Shown: positions 13,501 to 28,500 of the stretch, piece by piece
Numbering within the stretch: the stretch's first letter is position 1
Layout of the letters: each line of letters starts with the position of its first letter
NCBI RefSeq assembly: GCF_022605725.1
Contig: NC_065548.1
Span: forward strand, 7,287,644-7,351,643
Reading direction: 5' to 3'
DNA from: Anthonomus grandis grandis
Taxonomy: Eukaryota; Arthropoda; Insecta; Coleoptera; Curculionidae
Length of the DNA stretch: 64,000 nucleotides
Translations under genes and position numbers: made by a program
The notes under the pieces: model-generated
Database searches by the model: none
Told to the model about the DNA's origin: nothing
Seen by the model: the letters and a program-made list of their open reading frames with translations, nothing else

Positions 13501-16500
13501 CCAACATCGAGAACAGCACCGCGGGATTGACGTCTTATGTTATCGCGAGTCTTTTCGATGCCAAATTGAATATACCGGAGGGGGTGCAACAGAATACAAA
13601 ATTCTGTATAAGGGCCCAAAGGAATCCCGATAAATATTCGCTGGTTATTAGCAGCTACGCCCTATTTAAGATCCGTTGGTTGGACGAGGCAAAACGGTTT
13701 TTGCAAAAAACGATTGCGGTGGCCAATATCGAGGATAATTTAATGTGGTGGAGTGTCACAAGTAAGACCCGGATTTTAAGTTTATATTCGTAGGTTTATA
13801 TGGGAGATATTCGGGTTTTTAGGTTCAGAAGAGTCCTACGCCTCTGACATCGAGATAACCAGTTACGCCTTGTTGGCTTTGATGGAGGAACCTTCGGCGG
13901 AATATATGGCTTATGCGCATTCTATAGTGCACTGGTTGGTTTCGAAAATCGGGCCTACTGGCGCGTTTAAATCCACCCAGGTGAGTAGGTTTTCATTAAA
14001 AAGTATTTATTGAAACATATTTTAAAAGGTTGATAGTTAGTCTTTACCACCCTGAAAATTCGATTTACTAAACACAAAATGAATTTTTGGCAATGACGTC
14101 GACGTTAGTTCTTTTTAAGAACGTCACTGGTTTGTTTTAGAAATGAATTTTAAAATAGTCAATTTTTTAGCATTTTGGAAAATTCCCATCGACCCACTAA
14201 TTTTAAAGCTGATATAAAGCAATGCAGAATGTCGATGGTTTATTCAATTATTGATTGGTGTTTCAAAAAATGTATAGTGATCTTTCAGGAGTTGATAAAA
14301 GTGCATTTTTGTATTTAAAAAAATCGTCTTAAATTGCTAAATTAAATTGATTGGACGGCTGTTTTGTTTTTTTTTTTTTTTGATAAATATATTATAAGCA
14401 ATTAAGAAACTATAGTACTGTGGTAAGTAGAGCAGAAACAGAGCCTTTTTACAGGAATAAATTTGAAAAATGTACATGCAAGGCAAAATGAGAAATTCCA
14501 AGCAAAATAAACACTAGAAGCCTTAAAGAATGTTGATGGGTTAAATATTTATAGTAAAGTCGTTTCAAAATAAATAATTAGTTTTTATAATAATAATCCT
14601 CCTCTACCTATATTAAATACATTTTCTTTTAATACTGTTAATTATAGCGATATTTCCAAAATTCTATTAAATATTAGATCAAAGGCTTTTGGGGTAAGAT
14701 AATCTTCATATAACTTAGTTAATCTGTGTTGTCCTTATATAACTTATATTTAGCATATAGTTAATTAGTGCATAACTAAAAACTATTTCCCTAAAAATTG
14801 GAAGGAAGCACTTGTGCTGCCGTTACCTAAATTTGAAAATCCAATTACAAGTTGTAGTTTTGGAGAGTTTATTTATGTACTAGATTTTGCCAACCTTTTC
14901 AAAATTCTTGTACGTATTTTTGACTCTCAAATACGAAAATTTCTCAATAAGAATGATTAATAATTTTACTACCCTAACAATCAAGGTTTAGAACGAATTA
15001 TAGTTGTTGTGTCTCTGCAATTTCTGATGTAATTGATGACATTTTAAGAGCGCCTGATAACAATAGAATTACGACATTCGCTTGTTGGATTTTTAAGTCA
15101 ATTTTTCAGTTTGTATGGTTTTCTAATGCTACCATTGATTTAATTAACTCCTACTTAAATAATCTCTCACACCGCGTTAAAACAGATACTAGAATTTCTG
15201 ATCTTTTAATAAATCAAAATTGCGTGCCTCAGGTTAGTGTATTGTGTCCATTATTTTTCACCATAAAATTAAAATAAAATTGCCTTTATCATCTATATGC
15301 AGATGACACCCAGTTGTATTTTTCTTTCTTCCCTGAACAGTTTAAAACTGCAAAGACTAAAATAAATAATGATTCTTTGTATAATATTTATTGAACATAT
15401 TTTAACGTTGTGTAATTTAGGAACATGAGAAATTTAAAAGATAATCAAAATAGGACATGTCCAACATTCCTGTTGTGGGTCAATGCAAGAGTTTGAGTCT
15501 GTTTATTGATATTGAGATGCGTTTCAGGTGCTACCTGTCTAATGTTCTTAAGAAAGCATATTTTGCTCTTAAATTAATATATCTACACAGGCTTTGTCTA
15601 CCCCAAGATTAAAAAAAAACTACTGTGTGAGATCTTATTGGTGCTTTCACAATGTAATTAACGTGATACAGTTTATGGTTTATATTTGGATTGCAATGAT
15701 AAAAATAGAGTACAAAAACTTTAGGACTTTATTTGTCTTGAAAGAATGACGTCAATTCTAATGAGTCATAGAGAAAGAAAGAAAATGTGCTATATTACAT
15801 AAGACAAAACAAAACTTGTGTACAAGCATCCTAAAAACTAAAAAACTCCAAATTCACTTTAAATTTCAAATTTCAAACAAACATAACATCTAAAACATTT
15901 TACCATAAAATTTACACACATTACCAAAACTAATTATAACAAAACAGATTGAAAAAACTAAAAAAAACATCTTTTTGATAAATTTGATTAAAAAAATAAG
16001 TAAAGCTGTCAATAAAACAGAATTTAGAGGAAGTAAATTAAAATATTTAATAGGAAACAAAACTAAAACACTAAAATTATGTCAGAGCACAGGTCAAAAG
16101 GTATCATTAAAAAAATCGTCAAGGCTCTAATATGCCCTGGATAATAAAAGTGATTTTAATTTCTTTTTGAAGTTCTTAACTTCTAAAATTTGTCTGATAC
16201 ATAGAGGAACATGGTTGTAATTTTTTTTGCTAAGGTATATAAGTGAGTTCTTGGTGAGGGAGGATGTAGGGATTGGTAAGGGAAAATCGTTAACCTGGCG
16301 AGTCATATGACCAGTGTTAGAGGGAGGTTTAGGACATTTATGAATAAGAGTAGCTGTTTCTAAGAGAAAAAAGAGTTAGGATTTTTTGAGATATAAAGAG
16401 AGGTTTAGAAGAATCTCTTAACCCAGCGAAACATAGGTATCTAACTGCCTTTTTTTGAATCACAAAAATTATGTTTAATAATTCCTTGTTGCTTAAACCC

Positions 16501-19500
16501 CAAAAAGGCAAGCCATAACGAAGATGGGACTCAATAAGAGAAAAGTACACTGAACGTGCAACTACCCTTCCCAGCTCATGCCCCGCCATTCTTATTGCAA
16601 AGCATCCAGAGGATAATTTTGATGCAAGATTTAGGATATGATCTTCGAAGCGAAGGCGACCATCAAAGCTTTCTTTGTATTGCAAGGGGGAGTTTTCACT
16701 AAACATAACGCCCTGAACGTCACACTTAAATCCCATAATAAAGGTTTTGCCCACATTAAATACAAGCCTGTTTGCAGCACACCACTCCGATAAAATCTTA
16801 AGATCCTTAAAAACCTGGGCTCTAACATTATCAGAATCTCTATGATTCCATAAAATGGTGGTATCATCAGCAAACTGAACCACTTTGCCCTGCAGTTTTA
16901 ATGAACCCAAATCATTTACATACAGCAAAAATAATAGTGGTCCTAACACTGAACACTGAGGTATTCCAGTTTTAAGGGATCTGGAATCGGATAAACATCC
17001 AGATACTGTAACTCTTTGGGTACGATTAGACAGATAGGATTCCAGCCATTGCAATGCTTCACCTCTAAAGCCATAATTATTGAGCAGCATTAGACAGCAG
17101 TATTCCATGATCTACGCAATCAAATGCCTTGGATAAACCTGCCGCCGCGGACTCTCCAGAATTTAAGGACACATAGACACTCTCCAAAAAGCCGAAAACA
17201 GGGTCAAGGGACTCATGACCCGTTCCCGTTTGAAATTCAAACTGATTTGCAGATAAAATGCAATTATGTTGCAAAAAAGACAAAATTCTGATTTTTGCAA
17301 GTTTTTCAACTATCTTGGACGGAAATTACAAGGCTCACTCAAATCTCCACCTTTATAAAGAGGGATAACCACTGCCTCTTTCAAACATGCTGGAAAGATG
17401 CCATTATGAAAAGAATTGTTTATGGCAGAAGCTAAGGCACTCAATGTTGAGTCAGGCAAAAGGAGTAGTAATTTTGATGATATTCCATCAGCTCCATAGA
17501 ATATTTATTTTAGGTATAGTAATATTTTATGTATCGATTTTATTTTATCATTGTGTGTGGCTCTGGCATGTTTTGGCTTTAAATTATTTTTAGTATATGG
17601 GTGTTAGTACTCAGGTCGTTAGTTTTAAATATTATTCTTGTTGAACTATATATTTTATAAATGTTCCTTTTTTTTCGGGTCATAGTGTTGAAGACCACAA
17701 TCTGCACTGCAGAAATTTGAACTTGTCGGCCTTTTACTTTCACTTATAGATATTTTATGTATTGTATTTTTGCAAATAAAAAAATATTTATTATTATAGG
17801 CAGTTGGCCAAACCAAAGTTTTTTTGGCAAATTTTTTCTCCAAGGAAATCCACTCAACATGGTCGTAACTCGATAACCAAAACAGTAAAATTTTTCAAAA
17901 TTTGCATGGGGATTGCAGAATTAAATTTATTAGACATCGTGTTTTTGTTCACTTTCAGAGGTTTCCGTTCACTAGCGGAAACTACTCAACATAGGGCAAA
18001 ACGGTATTCACGGGATCTTTCAGAAATTTATAAAACAATAGTTACTTGCTTAACAGTCTTTTAAGTGCTTTAAATAACTTTCTAAAGGTTTATAAAAATA
18101 TTGAAAGAAAATCACCTTAAAAGTATACCCATAATTTTAAGAAATTGACCTTAATACCCAAGAACCATCGATAACATCGAATTTTAAAAGTGAAAAAAGG
18201 ATTTTTAGCAATCATGCACAGTAGTTGTCTATTTTTCAGAATGTCGATAGTTTTACTCTAAATATTTTTAAAAAAGATCATCAACATAGTAAATCCCCGT
18301 AAAAGTTTATAAAAAATATTAAAAATGTACACTCTACACGTTAAAACATCGATGGTTAGTTTTTCTACACTAAAACCTCGACCGACGTTTTTAGACTTTA
18401 GAACTGATATAAAGCAGCATTTGCAATCAGACAGTTATTCCATCGAGATAATAGTTTCTAGACGATAATTTCAAAAAAGTATGATAATTGATTGGTTGTC
18501 AGCCATTCAGTCAGTCTACGTTTTAAATGTTCAGATGACAGTTGGCCCTAAAATTTTTGAACACGATCATCGATGTAATAACTATTAGAAAGGGCCTTAA
18601 AATACATTGAGAATGCACACACTATATGTAAAGAGATCGATGGTTACTACTTAGAAACCATCAATGTACTAACTTTAACATATATAAAAAAAGTTTCAGC
18701 AATCACATCCCAGGCAAACTTTATTCAGTTTTCAGAATCGAGGATTTTCTCAGTTGTCATTAGTTTGATCCATCGATGTAAGAATTTCTAGAGGGCAATT
18801 TTACAAAAATTCAAACAGTCAATCCTTAAGAAAATGCCTCAAAAAACTGAAAAAAGACTTAATAATAATATTGAAAAAGTATACTTTAGATGTTAAGAAA
18901 TTGTTGATTACATTAATACCCAGAAACCATCGATAAAGTAAGTGGTTCTTTATTTTCAGAATGTCGATGGTTGGCTCTAAATATTTTTGAAAAGAATCAT
19001 TCACATAGCAAATCTCTGTAAAAGTTTATAAAAAATATTAAAAATGCACACTCTACACGTTAAGACATCGATGGTTATTTTTTCTACACTAATACCATCG
19101 ACCGACGTTTTTAGATTTTAGAACTGATATAAAGTAGCATTTGCAATCAGACAGTTATTCAATCGACATAATAGTTAGTTATTATTTATACGTTATTTAT
19201 ATTAATAGTTAGTTATACGAATTAATAGACAGTTATTCAATCGACATATAGAGGATAATTTCAAAAAAAGTATGATAATTGATTGCTCGTCAGCCGTTGT
19301 CTATATTTTAAATGTTCAGATGACAGTTGGCCCTAAAATTTTTGAAAACGATCATCGATGTAATAACTATTAGAAAGGGCCTTAAAATACATTGAGAATG
19401 CACACTCTATATGTCAAGAGATCGATGGTTACTACTTAGAAACCGTCGATGTACTAACTTTAACATATAATAAAAGTTTCAGCAATCACATCACAGGCAA

Positions 19501-22500
19501 ACTTTATCCAGTTTTCAGAACATCGAGGATTTTCTCAATTGTCATTAGTTTGATTCATCGATGTAAGAGTTTCTAGAGAGCAATTTTACAAAAATTCAAA
19601 CAGTCAATTTCTTTAAGAAAATGCCTCAAAAAATTGTAATGACTTAATATTGAAAAAGTATACTTTAGATGTTAAGAAATTGATGATGATTATATTAATA
19701 CCCAGAAAACATCGATAAAGTAAGTAGTTCTTTATTTTTCAGTATGTCGATGGTTGGCTCTAAATCTTTTCGAAAAGCATCATCAAAATATCATCCATCG
19801 AGTAACCATCGCTCTCTTTACACTTAGAAACCATCGATGAACTAACGTTAAAATATGAAAACTAGTTTCAGCAATCACAGGCAGTCATTGTTTATCTTTC
19901 AGAATATCGAGGAAATAAATCAATGACAATTACTCTATTCCCATTGATTTGTTCCATCGACGTAATGAAGTTCTAGAGGACAATTTTAAAAAATGTATGC
20001 TTAAGAGTCATCAAAGTAAGTCAAATCATGTAAGTCATCAGTCTTACAAAATTCCATAAATACTGCTGTAAAAAATATTGAAAAAGCACCCTCTACCCGT
20101 TAAGAGGTTAAGTAAGTTACTTTACTATCCAAAAACTATCGATATACTTACTAAATTTAAAACGGAAAATAGAAGCTTTAGCGATTACAGGCAAGCTTTG
20201 TCTAGTTTTCAAAACGTCAAGAGTTTTTTGAATTGTCATTGGTTTGATCCATCGATATAACAGTTTAACAGGGAAATTTTACCATCACAGTACTAACTTT
20301 ACAACAAAACTATAAGCAATAATTAAACCATCTTTGATCCACTGCATAGACAAATTCAATATAATACCTAAGTGTTATTTTTTCATAAAATGTTTTAGGA
20401 TACAGTAGTCGCACTGGACGCCTTAACAAAATACGCAAACTACATTAAAACGTCAAATGTAAACTTGCACGTGCATTTGCAAACTCACACAGAAACTCAC
20501 GAGTTTTCTTTGAGCGACAGGGACAGACTGATGGCGAGGCAAATTCCACTTAGTAGCCTGGATAGTAACGAGTTAAAAGTCCATTTATCGGGTAGCGGAT
20601 GTGCTTTTATTCAGGTGAGTAAACACTTTCCTGATCTATAAAAAAATTAATTTCCTTTTTTAGTCAACGACATCTTACTACACCACCAATATTCCGGAGA
20701 GTGAAGCTTTCAGATTGGCACTGGAGGTGTCGCCAGTGTCCAACGTGGACACTTGCTCTATCAAAAGCATATCACCATGTATAGCGTACAAGGGTTCGGA
20801 TAAGTTTTCTAATATGGCCGTTATGGAAGTGGAGATTCCATCTGGGTTTAGGGCTGATAGGGCTTCTCTGTATCAGTTGGTTGAATCGATGGAAAGTAAG
20901 AAAATGCCATTAAATATTCGGTATAATAAATTCTTAACTTAGGACTACGTTTTTATCTCAAATTCGATTCAAAATTATGGTGGTCTTGAGTTATATCCAA
21001 GTATGTCTGCTTTTGGATCTTGGTTCACAAAATTACCCTTAACTGGGAAAAATTTTAAGGTACAAGCAGATATCTGATATGAAATTAATGGGAAAGAAAT
21101 TGACTATATTCCTTTTAAGAATATTCGAAGTATTGCGTGAAAATATTGTCAAAAAAGCGAACATTTGCTAGGAAATTTAAAAAAAATTACTCTAATCCAA
21201 ACTGCTCTAACTAACCAAATATTTAACTTAGAACCACGTTTTCACCGGGTCTGGAAGTCAAAAATTTGCATGTTGCAGGTAGTTAGTACCAAATTCGAGT
21301 TCTTTTAACCTCTCCCAGACAGTTACTTAAATAATTTCATTATTCCTTTTCCATCTGACATTTGTTCTTAATTCCAAATCCCTTGATCCCAGCCTAGTTT
21401 GGCATTTCTCATTATTGATTTTTCATCATTTATCAAAAATGGTCGACGTTGACATATAAAGAATGTTTTAAGAAGTTTTATTTCCAGGCAGTTAATTCTT
21501 TTTCTATTTTTTTAGAAGAAATTTTGTAAAGCGCTTCAAAGCAAAAAAATTATTTAGTCCAGGCAGTTGAAGCGGAACTACCATGTCATCTCTCTCTCTC
21601 TTTCAGGTAGTTCTTTAAGTAGAAATTTATTTTTAACCCCGAATGCCACGACGTATCTGTCAAATCTGAAGATTAGTTGTCGAGTCTATTTCCTATTTTT
21701 AGGTCAGCTGTCAAAATTAGTTGGTATATAAAGGATGTCATGTCTCAAAAATCTCACAATCCCTCAAATATCCAAATCCTTAATATAGAAACACGTTTTT
21801 GGCACCAAATCCACCACTAGGAATCCATTTATTTTGATGTGAAAGAATTATGAAAATATTCTGAGTGGTTCCTAAGTTATGCCCCAAAATGTCAAATAAA
21901 AATCTTGATATGGGTCTCAAATTTGGTGGTTCTTGGATCTTCCAAAATACAAAATTGAGTCTAACTCAGGATGATGTATAGGAGAGGTTTTCATATTAAA
22001 TTATTGAGACAACATACGTTGGACCGAAAACCTTTTAACAATATGCCTATTATTTCGTGAAAATATTCTCAAAAATGGAAAGTATTTGCTTAAGGAAATT
22101 AGCAAAAACAATGACTTCAACCAAAACAACCGTAACTCTTCAAATTCTTTACCTAAAATCAAATTTTTTGCTCTCAAATCAATCTTCAGGAATCCCTCTA
22201 TATTAATGTAGAAAAAATTTAAAAAAAGTTTTAAGTGGCTGCTAAATTATGCTGTGTGACAACACAAGCACATTGCATATACAGGGTTTCCCGTTGAACT
22301 TGTAAAACCGTTTAACTGGGGATAGGGTTTCCTATGGACTATCGAAATATGTCAATATTACCTTAGTCAAATGTTTACGGTTTTCTAATCTGTCTAACTT
22401 TAATAACTTTATAATATTATCCAATCATGAAATGCCTTAGGACAGTGATCACTTTTTCAAAGTTGTTCTTTATTGTGGAAATAATACAGGGAGTACCAGG

Positions 22501-25500
22501 ATTTTCACTTAATCACAGAGCAAAACAAATAGTATCCTTAAAGGTCAACTGCGATTTCTGCTAGAAGATGTACCTTTAGAGGTGAGAGGGCGAATGTGGT
22601 TCCAGAATGACGGTTGTCCTGCTCATTATGCTGCATTGGTTCGACAACATTTGGATAATACGTTCCCTAAAAGAGGGCGCTTAGGTCCTATTCTTTGGCC
22701 ACCACGTTCCCCAGATTTGAATCCTTTGGATTTTTTTTATTGGGGTTGGTTAAAACAGATTTTTTATTTAAGACCGGTTAATATAAGAAAGGAACTAAGA
22801 GAAAGAATACTTGAGGCGGCATCAGAAATTAATCAAGTAGGAACTCCGCGTCGATTAAAAAGACATTTTGTAAAAAGATGCAGAACTTGCATAATAAGAG
22901 CTCGTAGTGAACACTTTGAAAATTTATTGTAGGCCTCATCCCCAGGAACAACAAAAATTAAATTATTCGGTTATTTTTGTAGCTTTGTTTTCTAGCTTTT
23001 GTTTTTTAGGCATACGTTTTAAAGCTATTGTTTTTAGGCAGAACCACGTTTTTAATCTCAAATTGATTCTCAAGAATTCTCACTCTCTTTGGGTATTAAA
23101 ACGTATTACAATGTTTTATGCCGGTCTTGAGATATGTTCAAGAATGTCTGCTCTTGGACCTCAATTTTTCACAAAATTGCCTCTAAATGGGGAAGGTTTT
23201 GCGGTACAAGAAGCACTCTTACATGAAATGATTGGAAAAGAAATACTCTACTATAATCGTGACTCCAACCAAAACTGCCCTAACTATCCAAATATTTAAC
23301 TGAGAGTCTCGTTTTCACCAGGAACTATTTTTCCACAAAAACTGGCTAAAAAGCGATTATCTCAACTGCCTGGAAGTCAACAATTTGCGTATTCCAGGCA
23401 GTTGAACTAAATTCAAATCATTTGATTCTCTCCCAAGGAGTTTTTTTTTTAATAATTAATTGTTCCCTTTCCGTCTGACATTTGTTCTTAATTCCAAATC
23501 GCTTGACAGCCTAGTTTGGCATTTCTCATTATTGATGTTTCATCATTTATCAAAAATGGTCGACGTTTACATATAAAGAATGCTTTACGTGTTATTTCCA
23601 GACAGTTGATTATTTTTCTATTTTTTTAGAAGAAATTTTGTAAAGCGATTCAAAGCAAAAAAATTATTTAGTCCAGGCAGTTGAAGCGGAACTACCATGT
23701 CATCTCTCTCTCTCTTTCAGGTAGTTCTTTAAGTAGACATTTATTTTTAACCCCGAATACCACGACATATCTGTCAGATCTTCAGATTTGACAGATACGT
23801 CGAGCCTATTTCCTATTTTTAAGTCAGTTGTCAAAATTAATTGGCATATAAAGGATGTCATGGCTCAAAAATCTTACAATCCCTCAAATATCCAAATCCT
23901 TAATAGAGAAACACGTTTTTGGCACCAAATCCACCACTAGGAATCCCTTTATTTTGATGTGAAAGAATTATGAAAATATTCTGAGTGGTTCCTAAGTTAT
24001 GCCCCAAAATGTCCGCTTAAGTATAAAAATCTTGATATGGGTCTCAAATTTGGTTGCTCTTGGATCTTCCTAGACAAAATTGAGTCTCAACAGTTTTTGA
24101 TGTATAAGAGAGGTTTTCATATTAAATTATTGGGACAAAAATGCTCTACGTTGGACCAAAAACCTTTTAAGAATATGCCTATTATTTCGTGAAAATATTC
24201 TCAAAAATGGGAAGAAGAAAATTAGCAAAAACAATTACCTCAACCAAAACTACCGTAACTCTCCAAATGCTTTACCTAAACTCACATTTTTTGCTCTCAA
24301 ATCAATCTTCAGGAATCCCTCTACATTAATGTAGAAACAATTTAAAAATGTTTTAAGTGGCTGCTAAATTATGCTGTATGACAACACAAGCACATTGCAT
24401 ATACAGGGTTTCCCGTTGAACTTGTAAAACCGTTTAGCTGGAGTTAGGCCTTCCTATCGGCTATCGAAATATGTCAATTTCAAAGGTTCTGACCAAATTT
24501 TTTCAAAAAATCTAAACTACGCCAATCTGTCTAACTTTAATAACTTTACAATTTTGTCCAACCATGAAGTGCCTTAGGACAGTGATCACTTTTTCAAAGT
24601 TCTTCTTTATAGTGGAAATAATACAGGGAGTACCAGGATTTTCACTTAATTTAATTTATTAATTAAGTATACTGTAAGAGCAAAACAAATAGTATCCTTA
24701 AAGGTCAACTGCGATTTCTGCTAGAGGATGTACCTTTAAAGGTGAGAGGGCGAATGTGGTTTCAGAATGACGGTTGTCCTGCTCATTATGCTGCATTGGT
24801 TCGACAACATTTGGATAATACGTTCCCTAAAAGATGGATAGGGCGCTTAGGTCCTATTCTTTGGCCATCACGTTCCCCAGATTTGAATCCTTTGGATTTT
24901 TTTTTTATTGGGTTGGTTAAAACAGATTTTTTATTTAAGACCGGTTAATACAAGAAAGGAACTAAGAGAAAGAATATTTGAGGCGGCATCAGAAATTAAT
25001 CGAGTAGGAACTCCGCGTCGATTAAAAAGACATTTTGTAAAAAGATGCAGAACTTGCATAATAAGAGCTCGTAGTGAACACTTTGAAAATTTATTGTAGG
25101 CCTCATCCCCAGGAACAACAAAAATTAAATTATTCGATTATTTTTGTAGCTTTGTTTTCTAGCTTTTGTTTTTTAGGCATACGTTTTAAAGCTATTGTTT
25201 TTAGGCAGAACCACGTTTTTAATCTCAAATTGATTCTCAAGAATTCTCACTCTCTTTGGGTATTAAAACGTATTACAATGTTTTATGCCGGTCTTGAGAT
25301 ATGTCCAAGAATGTCTGCTCTTGGACCTCAATTTTTCACAAAATTGCCTCTAAATGGGGAAGGTTTTGCGGTACAAGAAGCACTCTTACATGAAATGATT
25401 GGAAAAGAAATACTCTACTATAATCGTGACTCCAACCAAAACTGCCCTAACTATCCAAATATTTAACTGAGAGTCTCGTTTTCACCAGGATCTATTTTTC

Positions 25501-28500
25501 CACAAAAACTGGCTAAAAAGCGATTATCTCAACTGCCTGGAAGTCAACAATTTGCGTATTCCAGGCAGTTGAACTAAATTCAAATCATTTGATTCTCTCC
25601 CAAGGAGTTTTTTTTTAAATAATTAATTGTTCCCTTTCCGTCTGACATTTGTTCTTAATTCCAAATCGCTTGACAGCCTAGTTTGGCATTTCTCATTATT
25701 GATGTTTCATCATTTATCAAAAATGGTCGACGTTTACATATAAAGAATGCTTTACGTGTTTTCCAGACAGTTGATTATTTTTCTATTTTTTTTAGAAGAA
25801 ATGTTGTAAAGCAATTCAAAGCAAAAATATAATCTAGTCCAGGCAGTTGAAGCGGAACTACCATATCATCTCTCTCTCTCTTTCAGGTAGTTCTTTAAGT
25901 AGAAATTTATTTTTAACCCCGAATACCACGACATATCTGTCAGATCTTCAGATTTGACAGATACGTCGAGCCTATTTCCTTTTTTTAAGTCAGTTGTCAA
26001 AATTAATTGGCATATAAAGGATGTCATGGCTCAAAAATCTCACAATCCCTCAAATATCCGCATCCTTAATGTAGAAACACGTTTTTGGCACCAAATCCAC
26101 CACTAGGAATCTCTCTATTTTGATGTGAAAGAATTATGAAAATATTTTGAGTGGTTTCTAAGTTATGCCCCAAAAAGTCCGCTAAGGTATAAGAATCTTG
26201 ATATGGGCCTCAAATTTGGTGGCTCTTGGATCTTCCTAGACAAAATTGAGTCTAACTCAGGAGTTTTTGATGTATAAGATATGTTTTCATATTAAATTAT
26301 TGGGACAAAAATGCTCTACGTTGGGCCGAAAACCTTTTAAGAATATGCCGATTATTTCGTACAAATATTCTCAAAAATAGGGAGAATTTGCTTTAGAAAA
26401 TTAGAAAAAACAATTAACCCAACCAAAACAACCGTAACTCTCCAAATTCTTTACCTAAAATCATATTTTCTGCTCTCAAATCAATCCTCAGGAATCCCTC
26501 TATATTAGTGTAGAAAAATTTTAAAAATATATTTAAGTGGCTGCTAAATTATGCTCAGAACACATTGCATGCATATGCTCCGGATATCTAATAAGCACAT
26601 TTATATCGCCCAAGAATATCTTATAGCTTCTTGGCTTATGCTAGGCATATTTCTTGATATGACTAGAATAAATAATAATTCCTGGAAGAAAAAAAAGATT
26701 TTGCACTTTCTAGAGTTTCCAAAAATCCAAAATTACCAGGAAAAATAATAATAATAAATCAGTTTATTTACAAGAATGGAAAAATATTACAAAATGATTA
26801 ATTCATTTACCAGTAAATAAATAATAACCACAGAAGTAGTATACTATTTGTATGTGATAATTAACTTATGCCTATACATAATAATAATAATAATAAACGT
26901 AGATAAAAATACACAATAATAATAACAATTGTTTTTTTCTTGCTTGAGTCGTCTACAGATAATTCAGATTTTGAAGAATTCAGTATTTAATGTCTCTTTT
27001 CGGAATGTAGATCATATTCTGTTCACTATTTTTTGTTATTAATTTGTTTTTATTAATAAATTACTTTTTGGAATCTACAATTCTTTAGTTTAGTCAACCT
27101 TAGTTTATGTATGATTTATTAAATTATATTTATCTGCCCATCTGCTGTATATAATTTCCAACATACATTTTAAAATTGTTATTATTTAATTTATCTCTAA
27201 TATTTGTGTACTTTGGGGTACTAAGGCATTCTGATGCTGAGCTCGAATTGCATAGGAATGACCTACAATTTCATCAGAGATGACTACTTTATGCATATGC
27301 TGCATATTCATTAGAAATTTCTGCCCATATAATTACCGCAAATCAAATTTGCCAGTAATAGTAAAAAACTGATTAGAAGGAAAACGTGTATTTTTACCAT
27401 ATATAATTTTTATTATCCAGTTCTGGACAACTTCAAGGGGACACATATGATCCCTCATTCTTATCCCACCCCATCCACTAAGTCCATAGGTTAAGTGCGA
27501 CTGTATTAAAGCAAAATATAACGCTTTCAATTAAATCAAATCAAAATCCAACTAGAAATAAAGTAAACTAAAATAAATCCATGTTGTTCAGACAATTTAA
27601 AAAATAATATTTTTATTCCAAGCATTTGTTTTTTTTACTTTAAGGAACTTTAGGTAATTTTGGATATTTTTGCTCATATTTGACATTATTTTGTTAAATT
27701 CTCCAGAAGTTTAAAATTACATTTGCAACACATTGAATAGATATCCCCAGGATATCTAATTAATATATTAATATTCCATTTCACTTAATTCCTATGTCTG
27801 CAATTTTTTTTTCATTTTTTAAAATACATCCTGACATACCTAATTATTTATACCGAGAATCCATTTCAATGTGAATATCATGCAAAATATGAGCAAAGTC
27901 TTTGATCAGTTGGAAAAATGTGGTACGGAATAATACCTAGTCAAAGAGGTTGGGAAAACTGAAAACATATTATTATCAAGGGGTGAAGTCATCCAACATT
28001 TTTAAATCGCATATTAAGTAAAGATATATTCGAGAAAATGTAGATACTACCATGTGGAAATTGAATATTCTCTGCATATCTTTTAAACATATTATGTAGG
28101 TGCTTTTATATATACTAAATTTGGCATATTTGTGAGATATGCCAGGCATATTGCAATATGTGTTCTCAAATGAGATATAGATGGCATATTCCACGGATAT
28201 AGGGTGCTATCTGGGAATAAAAATTTAGATGTTAATGCAAAACATTCAAATTTAATTTTAAACAAAACTTTAGCAATATGGCACTAAAGTGCCTGTAATT
28301 ATAATATAATTCCTTCATGGGTTTTTTCAGATATAAAAAAATTCGAGGAAAAGGACACCCAGGTGAACTTTTATTTCACCAACTTGGGAGCGAACCAACT
28401 CTGTTTCTCGTTTAATGTTTATGAAAACTTACCTATAGAAGACAGGAGGGACAGCCTAGTGAAACTGTACGACTACTACAGACCGGAAAGGAGCCTACTG

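Larger units (their letters stand above)
20942..26560 (+). repeat. Three tandem ~2.1 kb units in the thioester-gene intron
   Basis: Equivalent phrases begin at about 20943, 23040 and 25207 (ACCACGTTTTTAATCTC and variant), giving periods of about 2097 and 2167 bp. The third unit breaks off near 26560. Units two and three are nearly identical; the first is more diverged. The first begins 46 bp after exon 15. Units one and two end in the same mariner-like transposase fragment. CT-rich (TCTCTCTCTCTTTCAGGTAG) and AACTGCCTGGAA phrases recur in each. Confidence 0.85.

Noticed and set aside
13186..13633. Two plus-strand frames over exons 11-12 of the thioester gene in other phases
   Set aside because: The phase fixed by splice sites and family motifs is a different one; these are shadows or read-through of the 52-bp intron.
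16631..16873. 80-codon minus-strand frame inside the LINE
   Set aside because: It overlaps the clear reverse transcriptase frame with the FADDT box and is only its shadow.
17780..18064. 86-codon plus-strand frame with RGFRSLAETT
   Set aside because: No family motif, AT-rich context and no neighbouring exon; not supportable as a gene.
22907..23299. 130-codon frame repeated at 25074-25466
   Set aside because: It lies in the tandem repeat unit after the transposase stop. It is conserved only because the units are recent copies, and shows no protein-family motif.
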